Positions 1 to 10,445 of a DNA stretch of 64,000 nucleotides are shown in pieces. Both the position numbers and the translations under genes were made by a program. Numbering within the stretch: position 1 is the stretch's first letter; each line of letters starts with the position of its first letter. The notes under the pieces were generated by a model. The model was not told the DNA's origin. It saw only the letters and a program-made list of their open reading frames with translations, and did no database searches. Source of the DNA: Methylorubrum suomiense (GTDB lineage Bacteria > Pseudomonadota > Alphaproteobacteria > Rhizobiales > Beijerinckiaceae); contig NZ_BPRE01000003.1 in the NCBI RefSeq assembly GCF_022179765.1, positions 1 to 64,000 of the forward strand. The letters run 5' to 3'.

Positions 1-60
1 GACCAACGCCCATTCGTCGTCGGACACATCAGACGGGTAGGCTTTCCGGGACTGGCTCAT
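1..60 (-). CDS. IS5-type transposase, N-terminal fragment (runs off window)
   Basis: The first 60 bases read on the minus strand give a start codon at 58-60 and 20 residues beginning MSQSRKAYPSDVSDDEW, open to the window edge. The YPSDVSDDEW start is typical of IS5-superfamily DDE transposases. Only the N-terminus is visible, so the catalytic domain and the far inverted repeat lie outside the window. The right end of the insertion sequence should fall between this start codon and the 103-bp repeat at 106; I could not fix its terminal repeat. Confidence 0.7.
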   Translation of the reverse strand, partial: MSQSRKAYPSDVSDDEWALV

Positions 61-105
61 GACCCATCATCTGAGCCGTCCAGCCGATAGATCCATAACA
101 GCCTC

Positions 106-209
106 TAGAGCACGATGCGGAAAAGTGGAATCCGGTTTTCCGGAATCATCGTGCGACCACAAAGAGATAGAGCGTGCCGCTGTTTCCGTAGAAATGCAGC
201 ACGCTCTAG
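106..209. repeat. 103-bp two-hairpin dispersed repeat, copy 1
   Basis: This stretch is the reverse complement, base for base as far as I can compare, of 30533-30635. It folds as two hairpins: one closed by GAGCACGATG/CATCGTGC-type arms around an AT-richer core, the other by TAGAGCGTGC/GCACGCTCTA arms. It lies between the transposase edge and the end of the Inh-type gene. It looks like a non-coding palindromic repeat element rather than a gene. Confidence 0.85.
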
Positions 210-223
210 AGGCTCCGGCGGCG

Positions 224-1120
224 TTACGGCTCGATCTTCCTGAGCACCAGCGTCACCCCGATATCGGGGTCGCGGCGCCAGCGCCCGTCGCCGAGGGGGA
301 CGAGATTCACCGCGTGGCCGCGGCGGGCCTTGAGCGTCAGGTGACCGGCGGCGTAGCGCCAGGCGACGGGATCGAACACGGTGATCCCGCTGTCGCGGCA
401 GCCGGGCAGGATGCGCAGCGGAGCGTCCTTGGGGGCGTCCTTGGGCGTGTCCTTGGCCAGCCCGTCGGGCGGCGACAGCTCCACGCGGCAGACGTCCTTC
501 TGCGTGGCGCGGTCGAGGGCGTAGAGGCCCGGCGCCGGCCCGTCCGCCGGGGGCGCCGGAGCGACCGCCGGCTCCGCCGCCGCGGGCGAGGCCGCAGGAC
601 TCTCGGCCGCGGGCCGCATGGCGGCGATCTGGAGCGGCACGAGGCTGTAGCGGTCGCCGTTCCCGGCGGTGGCGCCGAGGCTGCGGCCGTCGGGCTCGCG
701 GGCGAAGCTCAGGATCGGCCGCGCATTGCCGTCGATGAGGCGCAAGCCCTCCTGGACGTAGAGCCAGCCGGCGATGCCCGACAGGATCGGCAGCGCCCGG
801 CGGCAGCCCGCGGGGAAGCGCACCACCCGGCCGCTCGGGCCGCTCTCGGCGGAGAGCGTCAGCACGCAGCGGCGCGGCCCGCCGGTGATGGCCAGATCCC
901 AGGTGCCGACCGCCCCGGCCAGGGTGTCGGGCAGCGTGACGGCGAAGGGAGCGCCGGGGGCGGGAGCCGGAGGCGCCGCTTCCGGGGGAACGGCGGGGGT
1001 CGCATTTCCCCGTCCATCCGAGGGCGGCGCGGCGTCCTGCGCCGAGGCCGCGACGGAGACGAGGGACAGCAGGGCGGCGAGGGCGAGGGCGGTGGAACGC
1101 GGCACGGAACGCATCGTCAT
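224..1120 (-). CDS. Secreted protein with two Inh (AprI-type protease inhibitor) domains
   Basis: About 298 aa. The N-terminus is a signal peptide (MTMRSVPRST, a hydrophobic stretch, then an ASA cleavage site before QDA). Two similar beta-rich modules follow, separated by an Ala/Pro linker. Each has the GTWDL or GLYAL start, a first cysteine in a strand (RRCVLTL, DVCRVEL) and a second in a PAGC/LPGC turn, as in the AprI/Inh family of periplasmic metalloprotease inhibitors. Family members usually have one domain, so the duplication is notable. The start could also be the ATG at 1129 or 1114; the gene begins just past the stop of the dehydrogenase upstream (stop at 1132-1134), suggesting co-transcription. 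The inhibitor role is inference from the fold. Confidence 0.75.
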   Translation of the reverse strand: MTMRSVPRSTALALAALLSLVSVAASAQDAAPPSDGRGNATPAVPPEAAPPAPAPGAPFAVTLPDTLAGAVGTWDLAITGGPRRCVLTLSAESGPSGRVVRFPAGCRRALPILSGIAGWLYVQEGLRLIDGNARPILSFAREPDGRSLGATAGNGDRYSLVPLQIAAMRPAAESPAASPAAAEPAVAPAPPADGPAPGLYALDRATQKDVCRVELSPPDGLAKDTPKDAPKDAPLRILPGCRDSGITVFDPVAWRYAAGHLTLKARRGHAVNLVPLGDGRWRRDPDIGVTLVLRKIEP

Positions 1121-1131
1121 GGAACCCATCG

Positions 1132-2106
1132 TCACCGCCCGCCCCGCGCCGGCGTCTCCGGGACCGGGGTCAGGGGCGCCTGCCCGTCGAACCACGCGAA
1201 CAGGTTGTCGGTCAGAAGCCGGCCCATGGCCGCGCGGGTGTAATGCGAGCCGGAGCCGACATGCGGCAGCAGCACCGTGTTGTCGAGGGCGGCCAGATCC
1301 TCCGGAACGTGCGGCTCGTTCGCGAACACGTCGAGACCGGCACCCAGGATCGTGCCGGCCTTGAGCGCGGCGGTCAGCGCCGCCTCGTCGATCAGGCTGC
1401 CGCGGGCGATGTTGATCACGATCCCCTCCGGCCCCAGGGCCGCCAGCACCGCCGCATCGACGATGCCCCGGGTGTCCGGCCCGCCGGGGGCGGCCACGAT
1501 CAGGATGTCGCTGGCGGCGGCCAGCCCGATCAGGCTGTCGTGATAGGCGTAGGGAACGTCGTCCTGCGGCCGCCGCCCGTGATAGGCGACGTGCACGCCG
1601 AAGGCTTCGAGCCGCGTGGCGATGGCCCGGCCGATCCGCCCGAGGCCAAGGATGCCGGCCCGGCGCTCGCGCAGGCTCGTGGTGAGCGGGAAGCTCGCCT
1701 GCCGCCACTGGCCCGCGCGCAGGTAGCGGTCGGCCTGCAGGATGCGCCGCACCGTGGCGAGCAGGAGGCCGAGCGCGAGGTCGGCCACCTCGTCGGAGAG
1801 CACGTCGGGCGTGTGCGTGACGCAGATGCCGCGGCGCGCGGCCTCGCCGACATCAATGGTGTCGTAGCCGACGCCGAAGCTCGACACGATCTCGAGGTTC
1901 GGCAGACGGTCGAACAGGGCGCCATCGATCGGGGTCATCGCGCCGACGGCGAGGCCGCGGATGCGGGGGCCGATCTCGGCCAGAGCCGCGTCGCGGTCGG
2001 GCGCCGCGTCCAGCCGATGCAGGCGGAAGCGCTGCCCGAGCCGCTCGGCCACGTCCGGCCGGGTCTGGCGGATCAGCAGGATCTCGGGCCTGTCGTCAGA
2101 TCTCAC
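1132..2106 (-). CDS. 2-hydroxyacid dehydrogenase (D-isomer-specific, GhrB/GyaR-like)
   Basis: 324 aa with a GTG start at 2104-2106, preceded by GGGAGG at 8 bases. The Rossmann motif GLGRIGRAIA sits near residues 154-163. The catalytic Arg (IARGS, R235), Glu (ANEPH, E264) and His (LLPHVGSGS, H282) are all present, so it should be an active NAD(P)-dependent reductase of glyoxylate, hydroxypyruvate or a similar 2-keto acid. Such activity would fit a methylotroph's serine cycle, but the substrate cannot be read from sequence. It overlaps no gene and is followed within a few bases by the Inh-type gene. Confidence 0.9.
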   Translation of the reverse strand: MRSDDRPEILLIRQTRPDVAERLGQRFRLHRLDAAPDRDAALAEIGPRIRGLAVGAMTPIDGALFDRLPNLEIVSSFGVGYDTIDVGEAARRGICVTHTPDVLSDEVADLALGLLLATVRRILQADRYLRAGQWRQASFPLTTSLRERRAGILGLGRIGRAIATRLEAFGVHVAYHGRRPQDDVPYAYHDSLIGLAAASDILIVAAPGGPDTRGIVDAAVLAALGPEGIVINIARGSLIDEAALTAALKAGTILGAGLDVFANEPHVPEDLAALDNTVLLPHVGSGSHYTRAAMGRLLTDNLFAWFDGQAPLTPVPETPARGGR

Positions 2107-2213
2107 CCGGGGTGCCTCCCGCCTGTCCGGAGTCGTGCCGGAGCCTTGCCGGAGTAGTCCCGCGCCGGGCGGCGGTCCAGCGCGCGTTTCCCCCTTGCGG
2201 AGAGGCGACCGCC

Positions 2214-4157
2214 CTACTCCGCCGCCTGACGCATCGGCTCTGGCGTGGCCCGCGCCTGCTCCAGGGCGGCGCCGAGCGCGTCGCCCAGCGAGGTGACGAG
2301 GCGGTCGGCGGCGATCTGGCGCCGCAGGCGCCCGAGGGAGGCCGGGTCGCGCTCGCGCCAGAAGCCGACCAGCACGCTCACCCCCGGCACCGCCTGCCGG
2401 GCACGGCGCAGGGTCAGACGGACCTGCGAGAGGGAGATCGGGTCGAGATAGGAGAAGCAGATCATCGCAGGCCGCTCCCCCGGCGGCAGGGCGGCGAGGT
2501 CCTGCCGGGACACCACCCGCGCGGTGAGGCCGTGGCGGGTCAGGGTCTGGGCCAGCATGAGCGTGGCGGCCTCGTCGAAGGCGCCCCCGCTCGTCACGCA
2601 GAGGACCGGCGCGGCACCGCGCCAGCCGGGCGCCAGATCCTCCGACCGCAGGACGACCGCCGCGTCGCTCCGGTCCGGCCCCACCGCCGCGAGGGCGGCC
2701 TCGGCCTCGGCGCTGCCGGGCTTCTGCCGCCGCCGGCCGAGGAGGGCGAGGCCACGGCCCCGCACCTGGCCCAGCGTCTCGACGACGGCGCGCACGTTGG
2801 ACCCGACCTGCGCCTGCCGGTCCCGGTCGAGGCTGCCGCGGGCGGCGTCCTCCTGCGCCATCCGCAGGGCCGCCAGCGCGACCTCGTCGTAATAGGTCAC
2901 GAGCGCCCGCTCCTTCAGGAACAGCCGCCCCTGCTCGATCGCCTCGTCCGGATCGCTCGCGAGCATCCGCTGATAGAAGATCTCCTGGGGCCCCAGGGCC
3001 GGCCGGTCGCCGAGGATCACGTCGAGGAACCACAGGCGCTCGACATGGCGCCCGAGCACCACGAGGCAGACGGTGAGCGGCGTCGCCAGCAGGAGGCCGA
3101 TCGGCCCCCACAGGAAGGTCCAGATGGTGGCGGCCAGGATCACGGCCATCGGCGAGATGCCGGTCGAGTGCCCGTAGAGCAGCGGCTCGACCACGTGGCC
3201 GGCGATGGGCTCGACGATCACGAACAGGAGCGCGACCTGGATCGCCATCGACCAGCCGGGATCGACCGCGACCGCGATGGCGAAGGGCAGCACCGCGCTG
3301 ATGACGGCGCCGATATAGGGCACGAAGCGGGAGATCGCGGCGATGACGCCGAACAGGATCGGGCTCGGCACGCCGATGGCCCAGAGCCCGATCCCGATCA
3401 CCACGCCGAAGGCGAGGTTGAGGATCAGCTGGGCCAGGAAGAGCCGGCTGAGGCGGCCGGTGGCGTCGTCGATGGCCGCGGTGGTGCGGCGCAGATCGCT
3501 CGACCCGGCCAGCCGGATCGCGCGGTTCCGCAGATCCTCCCGCTGCAGCAGGATGAAGATCGTGAACAGCAGGATCAGGCCGAGGGTCGCCAGCGGATGC
3601 AGCACGCCGCCCGCGACGGAGCCCAGCGTCTTGAGCACGCCCGAGCGCGGCGCGTGGATCTCGACCTGCATCGGCCGCTCGGCGGTGCCGAGCCGGGCGT
3701 CCCCGGCGGCCTCGGTGGCGGGGGGCTGCAACTCCTTGCCGAGTTCCTCGGCCATGTCGAAGAAGCCGGAGAAGCTGTCCGACAGCCCGCCCCGCTCGGC
3801 GGTGGCGGCGCGCAACGCCGTGATCTTGTCGCGCAGGGTCAGCGAGTAGCGCGGGAGATCGGTGGCGAGCTGGGCCGCCTCGCGGGCGATCAGGCCGCCG
3901 ACCGCGGCCAGGATGCCGAAGGCCAGCAGCACCACGACCAGCACGGCCGCGACCCGCGGCACCCGCCAGCGCCGCAGCGCCCGCACCGCCGGCAGGAGGA
4001 CGAAGCTCAGGAGGATGGCGAGCGCCACCGGCACGAGGATGTCGCGGCCGAGGTAGAGTGCGCCGGCCAGCGTCACGACGAGGAGCAGCGAGGCGAGCGC
4101 CGTCACCACCGGCAGCGCCCGCCGCATCAGGCGCGCCGTGACCGGATCGTCGCTCAT
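2214..4157 (-). CDS. AI-2E/PerM family permease with C-terminal soluble domain
   Basis: 647 aa. The first ~370 residues are a typical AI-2E family (UPF0118) membrane protein: two N-terminal membrane segments, a periplasmic-type loop, then the conserved block with PILFGVIAAISRFVPYIG and the late GPIGLLLATPLTV helix. After the membrane part come ~250 extra residues: a helical stretch, then an alpha/beta segment (APVLCVTSGGAFDEAAT, AMICFSYLDP, VSVLVGFW) resembling a cobalamin-binding-type Rossmann fold but without the DxHxxG ligand motif. Most family members are 340-400 aa. The start at 4155-4157 (MSDDPVTARL) is the first methionine in front of the first membrane helix. Transport substrate unknown. 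Confidence 0.85.
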   Translation of the reverse strand: MSDDPVTARLMRRALPVVTALASLLLVVTLAGALYLGRDILVPVALAILLSFVLLPAVRALRRWRVPRVAAVLVVVLLAFGILAAVGGLIAREAAQLATDLPRYSLTLRDKITALRAATAERGGLSDSFSGFFDMAEELGKELQPPATEAAGDARLGTAERPMQVEIHAPRSGVLKTLGSVAGGVLHPLATLGLILLFTIFILLQREDLRNRAIRLAGSSDLRRTTAAIDDATGRLSRLFLAQLILNLAFGVVIGIGLWAIGVPSPILFGVIAAISRFVPYIGAVISAVLPFAIAVAVDPGWSMAIQVALLFVIVEPIAGHVVEPLLYGHSTGISPMAVILAATIWTFLWGPIGLLLATPLTVCLVVLGRHVERLWFLDVILGDRPALGPQEIFYQRMLASDPDEAIEQGRLFLKERALVTYYDEVALAALRMAQEDAARGSLDRDRQAQVGSNVRAVVETLGQVRGRGLALLGRRRQKPGSAEAEAALAAVGPDRSDAAVVLRSEDLAPGWRGAAPVLCVTSGGAFDEAATLMLAQTLTRHGLTARVVSRQDLAALPPGERPAMICFSYLDPISLSQVRLTLRRARQAVPGVSVLVGFWRERDPASLGRLRRQIAADRLVTSLGDALGAALEQARATPEPMRQAAE

Positions 4158-4213
4158 CGGACCATCGCCTGTGTGTTGGGAAGGGCAGCTTCGGCCTCCG
4201 CTTCTCCCACCCG

Positions 4214-4328
4214 CCCCCTCATCCTGAGGTGCGAAGCGGAGCGGAGCCTCGAAGGAGGGTTCCAGGGATCGCGCGCATAAGGGAGCTCTCCTTCGAGGCC
4301 GCTCACGCGGCACCTCAGGATGAGGGGG
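4214..4328. repeat. CCTCATCCTGAGGTGC-type palindromic repeat, copy A1
   Basis: Long imperfect palindrome starting with CCTCATCCTGAGGTGC and ending with its inverse GCACCTCAGGATGAGG, with an internal CTCGAAGGAGGG/CTCCTTCGAGG inverted pair. Related copies occur at 28409, 47762 and, truncated, at 12148 and 15257. It sits between the permease and the receiver gene, on no coding frame of its own. Confidence 0.85.
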
Positions 4329-4371
4329 TGCGGGGGAGAAAGGGTGGTAGAGGCGCCTGCCCCTCCCACGC

Positions 4372-4746
4372 TCAGGACGCCGCTCCGATCGCGGCGCCGA
4401 TCTGGGTGAGGAGCTTGGGGAAATCGATCGGCTTGGCGTGATAATCGTCGCAGCCGGCCTGGATCGCCTTGTCGCGGTCCCCCGACATGGCATGCGCCGT
4501 CAGCGCGATGATCGGGATCGCGCGGGTGTCGCCGCCGGCTTTGAGGGCGCGGGCGGTCGACCAACCGTCGAGCACCGGCAGGTTCATGTCGAGAAGGATC
4601 ACGTCGGGCTGGGCGGCGCGGGCCTGTTGAACGCCCGCCTCGCCGTCATGCGCCAGCACCACCTCGTAGCCGCGGCGCTTGAGGCGCCGGGACAGGAAGT
4701 CCCAGATCTCCTCGTGGTCCTCGACCAGCAGAATCTTGCCCGACAC
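4372..4746 (-). CDS. Single-domain response regulator (receiver only)
   Basis: 124 aa, one CheY-like receiver domain and no output domain, similar in build to DivK and to receiver-only partners of hybrid kinases. The acidic pair E9/D10, the phosphoacceptor D53 (VILLDMNLP), the conserved Thr (IIALTAHAM) and Lys (HAKPID) are all present, so it should be phosphorylatable. It lies 156 bases from the divergent pentapeptide/histidine-kinase pair; the hybrid kinase is a plausible partner by proximity only. Confidence 0.9.
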   Translation of the reverse strand: MSGKILLVEDHEEIWDFLSRRLKRRGYEVVLAHDGEAGVQQARAAQPDVILLDMNLPVLDGWSTARALKAGGDTRAIPIIALTAHAMSGDRDKAIQAGCDDYHAKPIDFPKLLTQIGAAIGAAS

Positions 4747-4902
4747 GCCCGCCCATCCCCTCTCGCGCCGATGCGGCGCGTCGCACTAACGCGCGGAACG
4801 CCCGCCGGTCGCACAATCGCCGCGGTGCAAGCATCTCGCCATCGAGGGCGGCCTGCCTGTATCGATCGTGCGGGCGGCCGGCGGACGGCGCGAGGGTGGG
4901 AT

Positions 4903-6279
4903 ATGGTGCGGGACGCGGGCGTGCAACATGGCGGGGCGGTGGACGATCCGCGCGTCGCCGCCCTTCTCGCGCAGGTCGGTGCCGGCGCCGCACCGCTCGA
5001 CGGCGCGGGCCGGGCCGGACTCGCCGGGCTGGCTCTGGGGCGTGCCGCGCTGGAATCCCGGATCGACGCCCTCGCGCCGCCCCGGTGGTGGGCCGCGGGC
5101 ACCGGCGGGCTCGATCTCGGCGGCGCCGACCTCGCGGAGGCCAAGCTGGAGGAGACGGACCTGTCGGGGGCCAATCTCCGGCGGGCGCGGCTCGGCGGGG
5201 TCCTCGCCCGATCGGCGGGTTTCGAGGGCGCCTGCCTGGAGGAGGCGGACTTTTCCGAGGCCGACCTCTCCGGGGCGCGCTTCCGAGGCGTCGCGGGCGG
5301 GCAGGCCGATTTCGGCGCGGCGATGCTGGAGGATGCCGATTTCTCCGAGGCCGTGATGCGCTTCGCCTCCTTCCGGAAGGCGCTCCTCGACGGCGCCCGC
5401 TTCCCCGGAGCCGACCTGTGGGGCACCGACTTCACCGGGGCGGATGCCGACGATTCCGTGTTCCGCGCCGCCCGCCTCGACGAGGCGAACCTGTCCGATT
5501 GCAACCTGACGGGGGCGGATTTCGAGGGCGCCAGCCTTAAGAAGGCCCGGCTCGTCGGCTCCCGCCTGCGCGGCGCCAACCTCGCCGGCTGCCGCCTCGA
5601 CGGGGCGGACCTCTCGGGCGCCGATTTCTCCCGCACCAGCCTCGTGCGGCTCGACCTGACCGGCTGCCGGCTGCAGCATGCCCGTTTCGCGGGCGCGTGG
5701 CTGGAAGGCGTGCGCTTCTCCCACGAGCAGCTCGGCGGCGCCGTCGGCGAGGAGGCGGCGGGCGAGTACGAGGCGGCGCAGGCGAGCTATCTCGCCCTCG
5801 AACGCAACCTCCAGAGCATCGGCAACCATGTCGGCGCCAGCTGGGCCTACAAGCGCGGACGCCGGATGGGCCGGCGCCACGCGGGGGTCCAGGCGCGCCA
5901 GGCCCTGTCCGCCCGCGATCCGCGCGGCATGGTCGCGCACGGCTATCGCTGGATCGCCGACCGCTTCGTCGAGTGGCTGTGCGATTACGGCGAGAGTCTC
6001 TCGCGGATCGCCCGCGCCTTCCTCATCGGCATCATCCTGTTCGCGGGCGCCTACGGGGCGACCGGCGGCCTGTCGCGGGAGGGCAGCGGCGTACCGACCT
6101 ACAACCCCCTCGACCTCGTGAGCTACAGCGCCCTCAATATGTTGACCGCCAACCCGCCGGAGATCGGGGTAAAGCCCGAGGGCCGGATCACCAACCTGCT
6201 GGTCGGCGCGCAGGGCGCCGTCGGCATCGTGCTGATGGGCCTGTTCGGCTTCGTGCTCGGCAACCGGCTGCGGCGATGA
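4903..6279 (+). CDS. Pentapeptide-repeat membrane protein with channel-like C-terminus
   Basis: 458 aa; ATG at 4903 preceded by GAGGGTGGG. Residues ~60-270 are pentapeptide repeats of the A(D/N)LSG type (for example GADLAEAKLEETDLSGANL), which form a quadrilateral beta-helix. After a linker come two hydrophobic helices (AFLIGIILFAGAYGA and GIVLMGLFGFVLGN) that flank a short re-entrant-looking loop (NPLDLVSYSALNMLTANPPE). That order, helix-loop-helix ending in FVLGNRLRR, resembles two-helix ion-channel pore modules, but the K+ filter TVGYG is absent. The following hybrid kinase starts at its stop codon, so the two are probably co-translated. Role unknown; a sensor or channel is inference. Confidence 0.8.
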   Translation: MVRDAGVQHGGAVDDPRVAALLAQVGAGAAPLDGAGRAGLAGLALGRAALESRIDALAPPRWWAAGTGGLDLGGADLAEAKLEETDLSGANLRRARLGGVLARSAGFEGACLEEADFSEADLSGARFRGVAGGQADFGAAMLEDADFSEAVMRFASFRKALLDGARFPGADLWGTDFTGADADDSVFRAARLDEANLSDCNLTGADFEGASLKKARLVGSRLRGANLAGCRLDGADLSGADFSRTSLVRLDLTGCRLQHARFAGAWLEGVRFSHEQLGGAVGEEAAGEYEAAQASYLALERNLQSIGNHVGASWAYKRGRRMGRRHAGVQARQALSARDPRGMVAHGYRWIADRFVEWLCDYGESLSRIARAFLIGIILFAGAYGATGGLSREGSGVPTYNPLDLVSYSALNMLTANPPEIGVKPEGRITNLLVGAQGAVGIVLMGLFGFVLGNRLRR

Positions 6280-6290
6280 GGGGACGGACG

Positions 6291-8687
<2,397 letters not shown>

Positions 8688-8719
8688 GGAACCGTCCCGA
8701 ATTCCGGATCCGGGATGAT

Positions 8720-8788
8720 TCTCTAAAGCCCTGTGCTGCAACAGCTTTTCCGAAAGGCGGTCCCCACCTTTCGGGCGGATGCTCTGGG
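8720..8788. repeat. GCATCGGCCCGAAAG-type palindromic repeat, copy B1
   Basis: Read on the minus strand it gives AGAGCATCCGCCCGAAAGG followed by a CTTTCGGAAAAGC arm, the same layout as the copies at 9074, 23512 and 62731. It lies just after the histidine-kinase stop. No terminator T-run is attached. Confidence 0.7.
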
Positions 8789-8823
8789 GCAGCCTTCGGC
8801 ACGGCGCCTTGGGCCCGCGCGGA

Positions 8824-9054
8824 TCAGATCGCGAGGGCGCGCTTGCGTGCCTGCTTCACGAGCGTCAGGGTCTCGCGGAACTGCCGGCGGTCCTGCTCGG
8901 CCCCCGCCCCGTTGACGATCCGCACGTTGCGATACCCGGCTTCGGCCCAATCGTCGGCGAGGCACATCGCGCTCGCCGCCTGATGCCGGGTCTGCCGAAG
9001 CAGCTCCGTCCCCATCTCGGCCAAGACGATGAATGGCTGCGCGCAGTAGGACAT
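8824..9054 (-). CDS. Small conserved-looking hypothetical protein
   Basis: 76 aa beginning MSYCAQPFIVLAEMG, with a strong ribosome-binding site (GGAGG, 6 bases before the ATG at 9052-9054). The composition is that of a small soluble helical protein with a basic C-terminus (KQARKRALAI). I recognise no family. It stands alone between two palindromic repeats, reading opposite to the histidine kinase. Confidence 0.6.
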   Translation of the reverse strand: MSYCAQPFIVLAEMGTELLRQTRHQAASAMCLADDWAEAGYRNVRIVNGAGAEQDRRQFRETLTLVKQARKRALAI

Positions 9055-9073
9055 CGGACGCCTCCTCGATTGC

Positions 9074-9123
9074 TAGAGCATCGGCCCAAAAGTGGGTGCC
9101 GGCTTTCGGAGGACAGCCGATGC
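9074..9123. repeat. GCATCGGCCCGAAAG-type palindromic repeat, copy B2
   Basis: Begins GAGCATCGGCCCAAAAGTGG and ends in CAGCCGATGC, so the outer arms GCATCGGC and GCCGATGC are inverted. It is the most compact of the four copies in the window and can serve as the family's reference. Confidence 0.75.
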
Positions 9124-9135
9124 GGCACAGAAACC

Positions 9136-9169
9136 GAGAGAAACGTCGCGACACCGCGACGTTTCTCTC
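9136..9169. repeat. Perfect 15-bp inverted repeat, 4-base loop
   Basis: GAGAGAAACGTCGCG at 9136-9150 and its exact inverse at 9155-9169, separated by ACAC. Neither side carries a T-run, so it is not a textbook intrinsic terminator. It lies between the small ORF's promoter side and the trcR terminator. Confidence 0.7.
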
Positions 9170-9350
9170 AGCCAACGCGCCCACGAGATCATTCGCCCCG
9201 CGCCCCAAGAATTAAATCATCCATCGACAGAAAACATCCGCCTGCAGCACGCTTCGTGCCAAATATTGGCCGATTTCCGCAGGACGAGACATGCTCATCG
9301 CGCCGAGCGAGGCTGTGCCTCGGTCCGTCAAAACCGATGATCGCGACATG

Positions 9351-9391
9351 AAAAACCCCTCGCCCCGGATCGCGTCCGGAACGAGGGGTCT
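9351..9391 (-). terminator. Intrinsic terminator of trcR
   Basis: On the minus strand ACCCCTCG and CGAGGGGT arms with an additional inner CCGG/CCGG pair close a hairpin that is followed directly by TTTTT. It lies 70 bases past the trcR stop codon. Confidence 0.8.
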
Positions 9392-9460
9392 TGGGTCACG
9401 GTCGGGGGCCCGTCGCCGCGAAGTCGAGGTTCGGGCCGACGAGCCGGGAGTGAAGCGGAA

Positions 9461-10153
9461 CTAGTCCTCGTCGTCCTCGTCGATGCGGCTCATGCCCTTG
9501 AGCTTGGCGAAGACCGCGTCGGCGTTGAGATCCTCGTCCTCCGCATCCGCCTCGGCGGCCGGGGCGGTGGAGACCTCGGTCGGCAGGAGCTTGGCGCCGC
9601 CATCGGCCTGGACCACGGCAGGGCGGTCCTTGGCGGCGCGCTGCACCTCGAAATCGAGATCGATCTGCGAGCACAGGCCCAGCGTCACCGGATCGAGCGG
9701 CGAGAGCTGGCTGGAGTTCCAGTGGGTGCGCTCGCGGATCTGCTGGATCGTCGACTTGGTGGTGCCGACGAGGCGGATGATCTGCGCGTCCTTCAATTCG
9801 GGATGGTTGCGGATCAGCCAGAGGATCGCGTTCGGCCGGTCCTGGCGACGCGACAGCGGGGTGTAGCGCGGCCCCTTGGTGGTGCGCTTGACCTCCGGCA
9901 GCTTCACCTTCGAGACGGCGACCTTGAGCCGGTAATGGGGGGCCTTCTGCGCCTTCTCGATCTCGTCGCGGGTGAGCTGGCCGGTGGTGATCGGGTCGAG
10001 ACCCTTGATGCCGGCGGCTACCTCGCCGTCGGCGATGCCCTTCACCTCGAGCGGGTGCAGCTTGCAGAAATCGGCGATCTGCTCGAAGGCCAGCGAGGTG
10101 TTCTCGACGAGCCACACGGCGGTCGCCTTGGGCATCAGCGGACCTTGGGACAT
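9461..10153 (-). CDS. trcR: TrcR/DUF1013 family cell-cycle transcriptional regulator
   Basis: 230 aa, starting MSQGPLMPKATAVWLVENTS with GGAG 8 bases upstream. This is a DUF1013 protein, found almost only in alphaproteobacteria and described in Caulobacter as the cell-cycle transcription factor TrcR. The N-terminal ~130 residues carry two helix-turn-helix-like segments (LAFEQIADFCKLHPLEVKGI and QIIRLVGTTKSTIQQIRER). The C-terminus ends in an acidic tail (SRIDEDDED) preceded by a low-complexity acidic stretch. It is monocistronic here, with its own terminator. The family match is strong; the regulon in this organism is unknown. Confidence 0.85.
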   Translation of the reverse strand: MSQGPLMPKATAVWLVENTSLAFEQIADFCKLHPLEVKGIADGEVAAGIKGLDPITTGQLTRDEIEKAQKAPHYRLKVAVSKVKLPEVKRTTKGPRYTPLSRRQDRPNAILWLIRNHPELKDAQIIRLVGTTKSTIQQIRERTHWNSSQLSPLDPVTLGLCSQIDLDFEVQRAAKDRPAVVQADGGAKLLPTEVSTAPAAEADAEDEDLNADAVFAKLKGMSRIDEDDED

Positions 10154-10445
10154 CGGGCAAACTCCAGACGAATCGCGTGTCGTTCGGGACGTCGCGCCAC
10201 GGGTCGGGCTCGGCGGAAACGGGCTTCCCGCGACCTCCGGCTTCGAGCCCGGAGGATCCCATGTCGCGATGAATGAGGGGATGGGGGCTTATACAGGCGG
10301 AGAGGCCCCCGGCGCAATTGTATTGATGTCCTCTCGATTGCCTCAGGCACCGGCGGCCGCGCGCGCGGCCTTAGGCTGTTCGCCGAGGCCCGCTGCGGGC
10401 GGCGCCGTCCACGCCGGGCCATCCCGATGCCCTTGCCTGCGCGCC

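Larger units (their letters stand above)
9055..9460. other. Gene-free interval with repeat, perfect hairpin and terminator
   Basis: About 400 bases with no supported gene. It holds the B2 palindromic repeat at 9074-9123, a perfect 15-bp inverted repeat at 9136-9169, an AT-richer stretch around 9180-9350, and the terminator of trcR at 9351-9391. I see no clear promoter. Confidence 0.6.

Noticed and set aside
59..1243. Plus-strand ORF of 394 codons beginning at the transposase edge
   Set aside because: It reads through the 103-bp repeat and then antisense to the Inh-type gene; composition is shadow-like and no domain is visible.
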